Below are positions 9,641 through 18,202 of a DNA stretch of 64,000 nucleotides, one piece after another (within the stretch, counting starts at the first letter, position 1; each line of letters begins with the position of its first letter). The translations under genes and the position numbers were made by a program. Origin of the DNA: Thiofilum sp. (GTDB taxonomy: Bacteria > Pseudomonadota > Gammaproteobacteria > Thiotrichales > Thiotrichaceae); assembly GCF_016711335.1 (NCBI RefSeq), contig NZ_JADJTF010000001.1, positions 124,001 through 188,000 on the forward strand, in the 5' to 3' direction. The notes under the pieces are model-generated. The model was not told the DNA's origin and searched no databases. It saw nothing but the letters and a program-made list of their open reading frames with translations.

Positions 9641-10912
9641 CTAGCCCACACTCGCAGGGCCTTTTTGTCCTAACATCTCAGGCGTTACTAAAGTAATCCC
9701 CTTTGAAGTCACGCGGAAGCGTTTGGCATCCTCCTCACGGTTTTCACCAATCACCATCCCTTCTGGCAAGACACACCCGCGATCAATGACTGCGCGATAA
9801 ATTCGACAATGCCGTCCAATATCCACCTCCGGCAAAATCACCGAATCACGCACACTGGCATAAGAGTGGACTTTAACATTGGAGAACAGCAGCGAATTGC
9901 GCACATCTGCCCCTGAAATCACACAACCTGCCGACACAATAGAGCTTAACGCTTTACCTTCACGCCCCGGCTCGTGATACACGAACTTAGCCGACGGCAA
10001 TTGACGGTGATGAGTCAAAATCGGCCATTTTTCGTCGTACAAATTTAATTCGGGCTGGATAGACACCAACTCCATATTAGCTTCCCAGAACGCATCCACC
10101 GTTCCTACATCACGCCAATAGGGTTGTTTACCCGTGACTGGATCTTTAAACGGATAGGCATAAACCTTATGCTCACCAATAATCGAGGGAATAATATCTT
10201 TACCAAAATCACGGCTGGAATTAGGGTTCTGGGCGTCTTTTTGGAGTTGCTCAAATAAAAAGTCGGTATTAAAAATATAGTTACCCATCGAGGCAAGCGC
10301 AATACTATCTGAGCCGGGCATAGGTTTAGGTTCTGCGGGCTTTTCGTCAAAACTGACCACTCGATTGTTTTCATCGACATTCATGACCCCAAAACCTTTC
10401 GCATCCTCTAAGGATACACCTACACAGGAAACGGTCATATCTGCGCCTTTTTCAACGTGATAGGCGAGCATTTGGCCATAGTCCATTTTATAAATGTGAT
10501 CACCAGAGAGCACTAATACATATTTAGGGCGCAGGGTTTCGACAATATCCAGATTCTGATAAATCGCATCCGCAGTACCTTGATACCAATCACCATCGGT
10601 GCGCTGTGAAGCGGGTAATACTTCGACAAACTCGCCTAACTCACTGCGAAAGGTAGACCAACCCCGCATAATATGACGAATCAAAGAGTGGGCTTTATAT
10701 TGAGTCAGTACCCCAATGCGGCGAATACCAGAATTCACGCAATTAGACAGCGGAAAATCAATAATGCGGAACTTACCGCCAAAATAAACAGCGGGTTTAG
10801 CACGGCGGTCGGTTAGCTCGTAAAGACGTGAACCACGCCCTCCTGCTAAAACGAGAGCCAATGTATCACGAGTTAAACGACTGACATAACGTGGGTTATC
10901 TTCTTCTGTCAT
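9641..10912 (-). CDS. glgC: Glucose-1-phosphate adenylyltransferase (ADP-glucose pyrophosphorylase)
   Basis: Makes ADP-glucose from glucose-1-phosphate and ATP, the committed step of bacterial glycogen synthesis; cytoplasmic and usually allosteric. The N-terminal nucleotidyltransferase domain has LVLAGGRGSRLYELTDRRAK (pyrophosphorylase signature) and GGKFRIIDFPLSN; the middle holds WYQGTADAIYQNLD and LSGDHIYKMDY; the C-terminal left-handed beta helix runs from about residue 300. The length of 423 matches the family. The RBS GGGAGG precedes the ATG. It is the last gene of a run with a P-loop ATPase, metA and a membrane protein (43 bp gap to the latter). No glgA, glgB or glgP is present in the window. 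Confidence 0.96.
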   Translation of the reverse strand: MTEEDNPRYVSRLTRDTLALVLAGGRGSRLYELTDRRAKPAVYFGGKFRIIDFPLSNCVNSGIRRIGVLTQYKAHSLIRHIMRGWSTFRSELGEFVEVLPASQRTDGDWYQGTADAIYQNLDIVETLRPKYVLVLSGDHIYKMDYGQMLAYHVEKGADMTVSCVGVSLEDAKGFGVMNVDENNRVVSFDEKPAEPKPMPGSDSIALASMGNYIFNTDFLFEQLQKDAQNPNSSRDFGKDIIPSIIGEHKVYAYPFKDPVTGKQPYWRDVGTVDAFWEANMELVSIQPELNLYDEKWPILTHHRQLPSAKFVYHEPGREGKALSSIVSAGCVISGADVRNSLLFSNVKVHSYASVRDSVILPEVDIGRHCRIYRAVIDRGCVLPEGMVIGENREEDAKRFRVTSKGITLVTPEMLGQKGPASVG

Positions 10913-10955
10913 AGCCCATCCTCCCTTTTGATTCTGCGGTAGCGTTAAAAGTATT

Positions 10956-11954
10956 CTATCGGCGCCAAACCAATAACATACCCAAAAATGATAGTAAGGT
11001 AGACATTAAACTCAATACCAGTTCTGTAGTACGCCTTAGTACCCTTACAGTACCAATGGCACTTTTACCTAGTAATTTCATAATGCCTTTTGTTTCTGTG
11101 CCGTATTTTACGGTGAGCTTTTCTAGGCGCCGTAAATCATCGGCACTCTCAACATACTGCAATAAGTGTACAGTATCCATTAGTGAACTAACTTGACGAA
11201 TAGCATTAGTACGCGTCGCTAGTTCAGACAATGTTTCTACCGCAGCGGGCTGATACGCCTCATTCACTGCACGCGTAATGCCCTCTAGCGTTTGATCTTG
11301 CTTGGCACTACGCAAAAAAGTTTTAGTATCAAATACACTACTCGCCTGACGGGTTAAATACGCTTGAAAGCGCGGTGTTAAACGTCCGGTACGAGTCGCT
11401 ATTTTGAACACCGACACGCCCATTTTAGCGGGACTCGCTGAGCCTGCACTCATAACCGTCGCTGCGGTCAAGCCCACGCCAACCCCTGCTAAGGCAATAA
11501 TCAAGTCATTGGTGGGTTGGTTTTGAGTATATAAATCATACTGTTCCCACAGATCACGCACATCCCCGACTACGGTAAAATCCGAGGTAATAGCCCCAAT
11601 CACGCCTACCCCCGACTCGGCCGAACCGTCTAAAAAACCATCCTTAAATTCGGTGACCGTGCGCATAGCAGTATTTAAAGGAGACTCTAGTTCTTGTAGT
11701 TTGGTCTCGTAAGCCGTTTTATCCAATGGAAGCGCAAAGGTCTCCGCTAGCTTTAAATACATACGCGCTTCATCAGGATGATTATCAGCTAAGGCTTTAT
11801 CAAGCGCTTGGCTCAGGGTCTGAGGGGTTACTTGCTGGCTAAATAGTTTGGCTATATCGACCGCATATTCATCATACTGCCAATAGCTCAGCGCCATGCG
11901 TGCACTAATGACAAATAATACTAATGTTGCAATCCTTAATAGCCAACGTAGCAT
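10956..11954 (-). CDS. Membrane protein of unknown function
   Basis: A 332-residue protein not assigned to a family. The N-terminus is a membrane anchor or uncleaved signal (LLRIATLVLFVISARMAL, about residues 4-23). A periplasmic-looking helical part follows (about 30-145). A Gly/Ala-rich hydrophobic stretch at about 150-175 (IIALAGVGVGLTAATVMSAG) may be a second segment. The C-terminus ends in a strong membrane helix (LVLSLMSTLLSFLGMLLVWRR). It starts 5 bp after the metA stop and precedes glgC by 43 bp, so it is probably co-transcribed. The layout suggests an inner-membrane protein with a large soluble domain; function unknown. Confidence 0.75.
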   Translation of the reverse strand: MLRWLLRIATLVLFVISARMALSYWQYDEYAVDIAKLFSQQVTPQTLSQALDKALADNHPDEARMYLKLAETFALPLDKTAYETKLQELESPLNTAMRTVTEFKDGFLDGSAESGVGVIGAITSDFTVVGDVRDLWEQYDLYTQNQPTNDLIIALAGVGVGLTAATVMSAGSASPAKMGVSVFKIATRTGRLTPRFQAYLTRQASSVFDTKTFLRSAKQDQTLEGITRAVNEAYQPAAVETLSELATRTNAIRQVSSLMDTVHLLQYVESADDLRRLEKLTVKYGTETKGIMKLLGKSAIGTVRVLRRTTELVLSLMSTLLSFLGMLLVWRR

Positions 11955-11959
11955 TAGAC

Positions 11960-13036
11960 CTACTTTCCTAATAATCCTAAAGGGTCGTTGGGATCAATAC
12001 CTTCCATAAAGGGAATACTACGCTCATGATGCGTAACTTGATACATTTTGCCAATCCAATTACTAAACAGGGCTTTAGCGGTATCACCCCATGTATTATG
12101 AATCCCATTCCATAGCAGTGGCTCTGGTAATTCCGGCATAGGGCTATCATTGAGTTTAGCGTCCGCCACTCGATGTGCAAAATCATTTAATAGCGGCTCT
12201 AAACGCTCATCCAACATGCGATAGGGAATGGGTGGACAAGTTTTATATTGCCCTGCATGCCAACGAGTAATATCGCGCTTATATTCTTTTAATAGACTAG
12301 CCCGATCATATTCGGGGTGTCCTTGCAAAAAAATCCAACGAAATAAATCGGGACTCACCGCAAGATGTACACCTGCTTGTTGGCTTGTCACTAATACTCT
12401 TAAACCCTTAGATTCAAAAGCCTCTTGGCTAATATCATTAAAGCGTGAATGCGGCGTATCAAATTTAGTATTTAAATTCGAGACTAGAGGGTGTTCTGGG
12501 TGCGCTAGCGTATGCGAAAACACGCCCCAACATTTACCCTCAGGCAAACGTTGGCGCTTTAAACCATATAAATGCTCAACTACCGCATGGGTAGCTAAAC
12601 AAGAGCACATCGTAGTCGTCACATTCTCATTAGCCCAATCAATGACTTGAGTTAATTCCTCCCAAAAAGGCTCTTCACTTAAATGTGCAGCTTGAGGATT
12701 AGCGCCACTTAAAATTAAAGCATCTAAGCCCTCACGCTTTAAAGTTTCAAAGCTTTCATAATATTGCTCAATATAGGCTTGTGCCTTTTCACCGCGTGGA
12801 ATACTCGGCAGAGTAAATACATGCACATGAAATTGAGCAATTAAATTAGAGGCACTGACTAAACGAATAAATTGCCGCTCCGTTGCCATCAGAGCTGCAT
12901 CCGGCATCATATTGAGTAAGCCAATATGCAATTCACGAATATCTTGATGAACCGCCCGATTTTCATCGAGCACGACATGACCTTCTTCACGTAAACGTTC
13001 AAAGGCTGGCAACTGAGAATGGGCAACAACAGGCAT
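11960..13036 (-). CDS. metA: Homoserine O-acyltransferase, MetA family
   Basis: Activates homoserine by acylation from succinyl- or acetyl-CoA, the first committed step to methionine. It aligns with E. coli MetA over the core: IRELHIGLLNMMPD, LSGANPQ, TTMCSCLATHAVVEHLYGL with Cys146 as the likely nucleophile (E. coli Cys142), and FLQGHPEYD with His240 and Glu242 as the rest of the triad. It is 358 residues, longer than E. coli MetA (309) through C-terminal segments. The position that separates succinyl- (Gly) from acetyl-specific (Glu) MetA seems to be Gln (GANPQ), so the acyl donor is open. It lies 16 bp after the P-loop ATPase gene and 5 bp before the membrane protein gene. Confidence 0.88.
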   Translation of the reverse strand: MPVVAHSQLPAFERLREEGHVVLDENRAVHQDIRELHIGLLNMMPDAALMATERQFIRLVSASNLIAQFHVHVFTLPSIPRGEKAQAYIEQYYESFETLKREGLDALILSGANPQAAHLSEEPFWEELTQVIDWANENVTTTMCSCLATHAVVEHLYGLKRQRLPEGKCWGVFSHTLAHPEHPLVSNLNTKFDTPHSRFNDISQEAFESKGLRVLVTSQQAGVHLAVSPDLFRWIFLQGHPEYDRASLLKEYKRDITRWHAGQYKTCPPIPYRMLDERLEPLLNDFAHRVADAKLNDSPMPELPEPLLWNGIHNTWGDTAKALFSNWIGKMYQVTHHERSIPFMEGIDPNDPLGLLGK

Positions 13037-13052
13037 GAACTTAATCTAATCC

Positions 13053-13901
13053 TTAGGTACGACGCGCAATAGCGTTTTCAATCAATGCATTAAAATCGGC
13101 TTCATTTTTAACCGCTGCAACTTCTTCCGAAGTGACGGTATAACCATAATCACGCGCAATCGCTTCATAGCGTGGAATGCGTGAATGGAATAAACGCGGA
13201 AATACCCAGCGCGTGAAATCATCCGGTACTAAAGCCTCGGCATGGGGTAAACCTTGCTCTTCGAGATAAACCGCTAATTGCTCACGCAAAAACTCTGGAC
13301 GGTAATATAAGGGTTTGGGATCGCTCTTAGCACGATCAATCAGCTTTTGCTCTTCGGCTTTAGTGGTCACTTGGATATATAAAATCAAAGTATGCTCAGC
13401 TAATAGCTCAATCACACCGGGCTGATCTAGCTCGCATAAACTCCCGCCTACATCATTCACAAAGTGATCATAACCATAAATGGTTTGCGCTTTATGAATA
13501 AATTCTGGTACATCGAGCATGGATTTAATTTCAGCGTCACGATATTGGGCTTGGCGACGAATAAAATCACTTAAAGCAACCCCGCCTAAGTCTGGATTAC
13601 CGAGCTTACCGACAAAGGCTAGCACCGGACCTAAATCATCAACAGTGATATTATTGCGGATATAAATCCAGTCCTTACGCAATAGGTCGCGCAAAAATGG
13701 CACTTGCATCGCCTGCTCTTTGATCATATCCAGAATCGCTTCATCCAGATAACGCGCCCCAATGCGATAATCACCGGAATAATGAAACCAATTATGCTGG
13801 CGTAGCATACTCGATAAGTAGGTTTTACCGACCCCTGACATGCCAACGAGAGTGACTTTTTTATTTGACCAATGACGGTACTCTTCAACCGATAAACGCA
13901 C
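13053..13901 (-). CDS. P-loop ATPase/kinase-like protein
   Basis: A 282-residue cytoplasmic protein with an N-terminal Walker A motif LVGMSGVGKTYLSSML (about residues 18-33), as in shikimate kinase-like and other small P-loop kinases. Further features are HYSGDYRIGARYLDEAI, FVNDVGGSLCELDQPGV (possible Walker B or substrate region), LILYIQVTT and a C-terminal part with RYEAIARDYGYTV. I recognise it as a conserved hypothetical ATPase type but know no defined reaction. It starts with GTG, preceded by GGGG and AAGGA. It is first in the run with metA, the membrane protein and glgC, divergent from the alkyltransferase-like gene. Confidence 0.75.
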   Translation of the reverse strand: MRLSVEEYRHWSNKKVTLVGMSGVGKTYLSSMLRQHNWFHYSGDYRIGARYLDEAILDMIKEQAMQVPFLRDLLRKDWIYIRNNITVDDLGPVLAFVGKLGNPDLGGVALSDFIRRQAQYRDAEIKSMLDVPEFIHKAQTIYGYDHFVNDVGGSLCELDQPGVIELLAEHTLILYIQVTTKAEEQKLIDRAKSDPKPLYYRPEFLREQLAVYLEEQGLPHAEALVPDDFTRWVFPRLFHSRIPRYEAIARDYGYTVTSEEVAAVKNEADFNALIENAIARRT

Positions 13902-14052
13902 GTCCTTAACCCCTAAACCTTGTGTGGCAAAAATAGCTATCTTAGGTGAGGCGACTCACCTTGAGCAAGTATTCATGAGCCTAGTAGGTGCTGTAAATGA
14001 CATTAGTTAAGGATTACTATCAACAGCACTTAGTTAGCCGGTGCGGATCACT

Positions 14053-14451
14053 ATGTTGCAAAATGCTCAAACCACGCTCAATTATTATCAACAAATCTAT
14101 GCCAAGGTACGCACTATTCCGCTGGGAAAGATAGCGACTTATGGGGATATTGCTCGTATGGTGGGTTTACCACGTCATGCGCGAATGGTAGGCAATGCCC
14201 TGCATGCGCTGCCTCTTGATACGGATGTGCCGTGGCAACGGGTAATCAATGCTCAGGGTAGTATTAGTTTAGGTAAGCTCTCGGCGGATGGCGCTTTGCA
14301 CCAGCGTTTATTATTAGAGGCGGAGGGCGTGGTGTTTCAAGCGAATGGCAAAGTGAATTTAAAGGTTTATCGCTGGCGTCCCTCGGTTTCACTGTTTGAC
14401 AATGCGTTTGAGGGTTATGCCACGAATCATACCGCTTGTCAGGCTTTATAA
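14053..14451 (+). CDS. Alkyltransferase-like protein (MGMT family, ATL)
   Basis: A 132-residue protein of the O6-alkylguanine-DNA alkyltransferase fold. IPLGKIATYGDIARMVGLP is the helix-turn-helix DNA-binding part, and HARMVGNALHALP the usual MGMT segment. Where true alkyltransferases have PCHRV with the acceptor Cys, this protein has PWQRVI, so Trp replaces the reactive Cys. That is the mark of ATL proteins (E. coli YbaZ has PWHRV), which bind alkylated bases and hand them to nucleotide excision repair. The ATG at 14053 is chosen over a GTG four codons upstream because GGAT sits just ahead of it. It is a single gene at the edge of the accessory region. Confidence 0.87.
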   Translation: MLQNAQTTLNYYQQIYAKVRTIPLGKIATYGDIARMVGLPRHARMVGNALHALPLDTDVPWQRVINAQGSISLGKLSADGALHQRLLLEAEGVVFQANGKVNLKVYRWRPSVSLFDNAFEGYATNHTACQAL

Positions 14452-14495
14452 ATGGCTAGTAAGATGATTTGACGCGAACAAGCACTCCATCTACC

Positions 14496-14518
14496 ATAAG
14501 TAACTAACAGTAACTTAT
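14496..14518. promoter_or_regulatory. Possible operator of the toxin-antitoxin pair
   Basis: Upstream of the antitoxin ATG (14538) lies ATAAGT...ACTTAT as inverted half-sites, with AGTAACT repeated directly within it. Ribbon-helix-helix antitoxins usually bind such repeats over their own promoter. This is a positional inference only. Confidence 0.35.
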
Positions 14519-14537
14519 AGAGACTAAAGGTGGCAAC

Positions 14538-14819
14538 ATGGCAGTTAGCGTAAAACTTTCCGATGAAACTGTCGAAGCCGCACGACAACAGGCGCAGGTA
14601 TTTCAACGCACATTGGGGGGACAGGTAGATTATTGGGCGAAAATCGGCAGATTAGCGGAATTGCACCCCGGTCTGACCTTTGATTACCTACAAAAACTGA
14701 TGCGCGAAAACCGTCTGCAACACCTGACAACAACACAAACCGCCAAAAAACAATTCAATGCGATCAAGTTGAAAACCCGTGGCTACCGTTTTGATCGTGA
14801 GGAAGCCAATGCCCGCTAA
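14538..14819 (+). CDS. ParD-like antitoxin of a type II toxin-antitoxin system
   Basis: A 93-residue protein beginning MAVSVKLSDETVEAARQQA, typical of the ParD-like antitoxin family: an N-terminal ribbon-helix-helix DNA-binding segment, the family phrase RTLGGQVDYWAKIGRLAE, and a flexible charged C-terminus that should wrap the toxin. The RBS GGTGG precedes the ATG. The last 11 bases overlap the PIN toxin gene, so the two are translationally coupled. Expected to neutralise the toxin and repress the operon. Confidence 0.85.
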   Translation: MAVSVKLSDETVEAARQQAQVFQRTLGGQVDYWAKIGRLAELHPGLTFDYLQKLMRENRLQHLTTTQTAKKQFNAIKLKTRGYRFDREEANAR

Positions 14820-15231
14820 GGTTTTCCTTGACTCCAACGTGCTGATTTATCTGTATTCCGAAGATGAACCTGAAAAAGCCGCCCTTGCTCAGCAATGCGC
14901 TCAAGAGCCGGATGCTTGGATCAGCACACAGGTATTAAACGAAGTCAGCAATGTGCTGCGCCGCAAACAAAAACAGGCATACCCCGATATTCTGAGTGTC
15001 ATCCAAGAGTTGCAAGGCAATTTTCAGGTCACGACAGTAACCACCCAGACGATTGAGCAGGCGCTCTTGCTGGGGGAGCGTTATGGCTACAGCTATTTCG
15101 ACAGCTTGATGGTGGCAAGTGCGCTGGAACAGAGCTGTAAGGTGCTGTATTCCGAAGATATGCAACATGGGCAGGTAGTTGAAGGATTGCTAAGGATTGT
15201 TGATCCGTTTGTTGCGTTGACATCCGTGTAA
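14809..15231 (+). CDS. PIN-domain toxin (VapC-like ribonuclease)
   Basis: A 140-residue PIN-domain protein. Acidic metal-binding residues are visible: VFLDSNVLIYLYS (first Asp), QVLNEVSNVLRR (Glu), YSYFDSLMVASAL (Asp) and VLYSEDMQHG (Asp). VapC-type PIN toxins cut specific RNAs. The ATG at 14809 lies inside the end of the antitoxin frame, with GAGGAAG upstream; a further in-frame ATG at 14779 would add 10 residues and is less likely. Toxin after antitoxin is the usual vapBC order, though the antitoxin is of the ParD-like type. The pair sits beside the convergent SEFIR-STAND gene. Confidence 0.87.
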   Translation: MPAKVFLDSNVLIYLYSEDEPEKAALAQQCAQEPDAWISTQVLNEVSNVLRRKQKQAYPDILSVIQELQGNFQVTTVTTQTIEQALLLGERYGYSYFDSLMVASALEQSCKVLYSEDMQHGQVVEGLLRIVDPFVALTSV

Positions 15232-15266
15232 TGGTTTTGCAGTTTTTTCAGCCATTCCAGCCCACG

Positions 15267-18104
15267 CTAAAAATGGGGTAGTGTCAGGTTTCTGTCATGT
15301 TTTGTCGCAACGGCTTGTTGCAATTCTAGCAGCTCTTGGTCGCGGCGGTGGTAGCCTGTTTCTTGGATAAGTTTGGCGGCGGCGTTGAGGTGGTAGGTAA
15401 TATTTCCCCCTTCCCGACCCTCCGCCAATAACAACCGCGCCATTTCCAAATGATAATCCGTTAAATGCAGGCGCATCCCGCTGCCGTCGGCGATGTCGCA
15501 TACTTCATGTAAATCGGCATGAGCGCTGGCGAAGTCGCGGGTGTGGCGGTGCAGGGCTGCGCGGGCGAGCAGCCCGAAAGGCACAAAATCCTGTCTTCCC
15601 GATGCACGCAAACCAACGACAGCCTGATCCAACCAATAAGCTGCTTGCTGCTGATCTTGTTTCCTCTCCCCTTGCGGGAGAGGGCTAGGGTGAGGGGTTA
15701 ACAAACGTTGCAGATAAGCGCGTCCGAGAGTGAGTTGATCCAGTGCAATATCCAGCAACCAGTTTTGTGTTGTGACCCATCCCAGTGTCTGTTCCGCCCG
15801 CTCCAGCACCTCCGTCGTCCCGCCCTGCGCCAGCAACAGGTCGCAGTAGCGGAAACCTCGCACCGAATACAGGCGCGGGTACGCAGGCTGCCATTCCTGC
15901 TGGAGTTTCTCCGCTTCCCTGAACAGGGCAAGGGCGGCGGCAGTGTCACCTTCCTGATGCAGGGCATCGGCGTGGATAGTTCGGCAAACCATACGCATGA
16001 ACATATCCACGGACTGGTCGGCGTAGCGCTGGCTCAGTGCAGCGCTTTCCACCGCTTGTGCCACATCGCCGAGGGTGAGTTGCAGTTCGCTGAGGTTGCT
16101 GGCTCCTTTCGCAGCTTCTTTCCAGTTTTCTTGCTTTACGAATAAATCAACGGCTGCCTGCATCGGCTCCAGTGCCTCACGCAGCCGCCCCAAGGCTCTT
16201 AACCAAGCACCAGCCCAGTTCAGCACTGCGGCTTGCCACATTTCCTGCAAACCTGCTGCGGGGGTGTGCCACGGGGTCGTGAAGAAATGCGCGACGGTAG
16301 CGAGGTCATCACTGAAAGCACCGAGTTTTTTGACAAGGTAATACTCACCCTCGCGCTGGATACGAAGCCAATAAACCTCGTCCAACGCCTGCTGATGCAA
16401 CCCCGCCGCACACCCATGCGCCACCGCACTGAACAGCGGCTGCATTTCTTCCAGCGTATCGGGGAACTCCTTTTCCGGCAGGGCTTTGTAATATTCGTAC
16501 AGCCGTTCATGCGCCTGCTGCCACGCTTGCGGCTGCTGGGTTTGCAGTTGCCCGCCGAAGTATTCGCGGATCAGCGGATGGCAGTCGAGGTCGCCGCCGC
16601 TGTCGTGCTGCGACAGCAGGTGGTGTTCTTCGCGCAAACTGGCGATGGCTTCCAGCCATTCATCTTCATCAATGCCTGCGGTCAGGTGCGGAATCTGCGC
16701 ATCCCACAGCATTTGCAGCACCTCTTGCCCGATGGGGTGGTCGAACAGCCCCAACAGGTGCAGCAACGCCAGTTCCGGCTCGCCCGCAAACCATTCCGCG
16801 TAAGCCTGCATCACCTTGAAGGCGTGGCGGCTGTCGCGGTTGCCCGTCGCTTTGACCAGTGCCGTGAGCGTATCGCGCTTGCGCACATCGCCATGATGCC
16901 ACAGCCGCAACACATTCCCCAGCAAACTCAACGCCAGCGCGTGCCCGCCGTATTCACCCACCGCCTTGCCCAGTTCCGCCGCACTGCCCGTCACCCCCAG
17001 CGATCGCAGCAACTGGACACCATCCACCTCACACAAATTTTGCAAATCGTGACGCATCACAACAGGCGCATCCCGATCACTCAGTTCATGCACTGCAATC
17101 CGCGTAGTAATAATGCACAAGCCGCACAGATGGCGGGCAAGCTGGCGCAATAACTGCCGAATAGCTTTATCCTTAAGCTCTCCGCGCATCGCCGCCCCAC
17201 CATGTTGCAATGGCTCCAAACCATCCAGCACCAACACATAGCGTTTGCCGCGCAACAACTCGGCGAGGTGATCGCCCTTATCCTCCTCCGACGCAAACCG
17301 CTCACGGGTCGACCCCAGCTTTTCAAACACATGGCTAAAAAACGGCGTGGCGGAAGTCTGCTTATCCTCAGATGCCCCTTGTGAATAAAACGACCACGCG
17401 ATTAGCACGGGGATGTCGGTGGTATGATCAAGCCAATGGCGCAACAGTTTGGTTTTGCCTGTGCCGCCCGGAGCAATAAATTGAATAATACGTGTAGTGT
17501 TGCTAAACCAAGCATCGTTAAGCAATTGCAACTCAGCAACACGCCCAAAAAAACCACCTTTGACAGTGGGCAGGCGGTCAGAGTGGATGGTGGGCGAACC
17601 CGTTGCTGACTGGGAGTCGTTTAGTGTCGGGTAGTGTTTCAGCTTGCCCAACGGTTTTGCCGTTGCCAGTGGCTGCCCCGTCAACACCCGATACAGTGCT
17701 TCATACTGATTACCAAACAGGTAAGCACTGCCAGATTTCAACATACGCGGCACATTATCCAAGCTGCCATCATCAGGAATAACGGGAATAAATTTGGTGT
17801 TTTGCTGGAAATCGTCGTACAGGACTTGGGAAATGATGACGCCCTCAAAATTGACACCACGCCCACCCTCACGGTCTTCTCCCCTGAAGCGGCGCAGATA
17901 AAGCGGCGTACACACAACCAGCACAAAATCGGCGAGTTCTATCTGCTTCTCCATCCAGCGCTGCCAGCCTTCAGCAGGCCAGCCATTCACGTACTGGTCG
18001 ATATAACAATCGACGCCATCCTCCCGCAATTGGTCGGATAGTTCTAAAATACTTTGCTTATGTACATCCGAATCATGGCTATAGCTGATGAAAACCTTGG
18101 TCAT
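15267..18104 (-). CDS. SEFIR-STAND NTPase-TPR protein, candidate defence or signalling protein
   Basis: A 945-residue three-part protein. Residues 1-135 form a SEFIR/TIR-type domain (KVFISYSHDSDVHK, CYIDQY, VLVVCTPLYLRRF). After a linker comes an NB-ARC/STAND NTPase: GGFFGRVAELQLL at about 183, P-loop APGGTGKTKLL at 211-221, Walker B YVLVLDGLEPL at 289-299, sensor-like CIITTR, and the winged region YGGHALALSLLGNVL. From about 560 to the end helical TPR-like repeats fill the protein (PMQAAVDLFVKQENWKEAAK, GDTAAALALFREAEKLQ). Such proteins sense a trigger with the repeats and activate the effector domain. Clearly more GC-rich than its neighbours, so probably acquired. A palindromic repeat is built into the frame at about residues 802-814. 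It lies 98 bp downstream of the TRADD-associated membrane gene on the same strand. Confidence 0.88.
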   Translation of the reverse strand: MTKVFISYSHDSDVHKQSILELSDQLREDGVDCYIDQYVNGWPAEGWQRWMEKQIELADFVLVVCTPLYLRRFRGEDREGGRGVNFEGVIISQVLYDDFQQNTKFIPVIPDDGSLDNVPRMLKSGSAYLFGNQYEALYRVLTGQPLATAKPLGKLKHYPTLNDSQSATGSPTIHSDRLPTVKGGFFGRVAELQLLNDAWFSNTTRIIQFIAPGGTGKTKLLRHWLDHTTDIPVLIAWSFYSQGASEDKQTSATPFFSHVFEKLGSTRERFASEEDKGDHLAELLRGKRYVLVLDGLEPLQHGGAAMRGELKDKAIRQLLRQLARHLCGLCIITTRIAVHELSDRDAPVVMRHDLQNLCEVDGVQLLRSLGVTGSAAELGKAVGEYGGHALALSLLGNVLRLWHHGDVRKRDTLTALVKATGNRDSRHAFKVMQAYAEWFAGEPELALLHLLGLFDHPIGQEVLQMLWDAQIPHLTAGIDEDEWLEAIASLREEHHLLSQHDSGGDLDCHPLIREYFGGQLQTQQPQAWQQAHERLYEYYKALPEKEFPDTLEEMQPLFSAVAHGCAAGLHQQALDEVYWLRIQREGEYYLVKKLGAFSDDLATVAHFFTTPWHTPAAGLQEMWQAAVLNWAGAWLRALGRLREALEPMQAAVDLFVKQENWKEAAKGASNLSELQLTLGDVAQAVESAALSQRYADQSVDMFMRMVCRTIHADALHQEGDTAAALALFREAEKLQQEWQPAYPRLYSVRGFRYCDLLLAQGGTTEVLERAEQTLGWVTTQNWLLDIALDQLTLGRAYLQRLLTPHPSPLPQGERKQDQQQAAYWLDQAVVGLRASGRQDFVPFGLLARAALHRHTRDFASAHADLHEVCDIADGSGMRLHLTDYHLEMARLLLAEGREGGNITYHLNAAAKLIQETGYHRRDQELLELQQAVATKHDRNLTLPHF
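15663..15697. repeat. REP-like palindromic repeat inside the SEFIR-STAND coding sequence
   Basis: CCTCTCCC and GGGAGAGG form an 8-bp stem with loop CTTGC, followed by GCTAGGGTGAGGGG. On the coding strand it reads LTPHPSPLPQGER, a well-known translation of a dispersed palindromic repeat that inserts in frame in many proteobacterial genes. It lies between two TPR-type helices. Confidence 0.75.
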
Positions 18105-18202
18105 AGGGCAAGCTCTATCTACCTTAAAATGAACTTAATAATACCGTCTATCAGCCATTTTGTCCGTCTCAGTGAAAAAATCCCTCTACCTCCCAAACAA
18201 AC

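Noticed and set aside
14053..14451. Active O6-methylguanine-DNA methyltransferase
   Set aside because: The acceptor cysteine of the PCHR motif is replaced by tryptophan (PWQR).
16233..17153. Long plus-strand open frame of 306 codons opposite the SEFIR-STAND gene
   Set aside because: It is antisense to a well-supported coding region with clear domains, has no recognisable motif and reflects high GC codon structure on the opposite strand.
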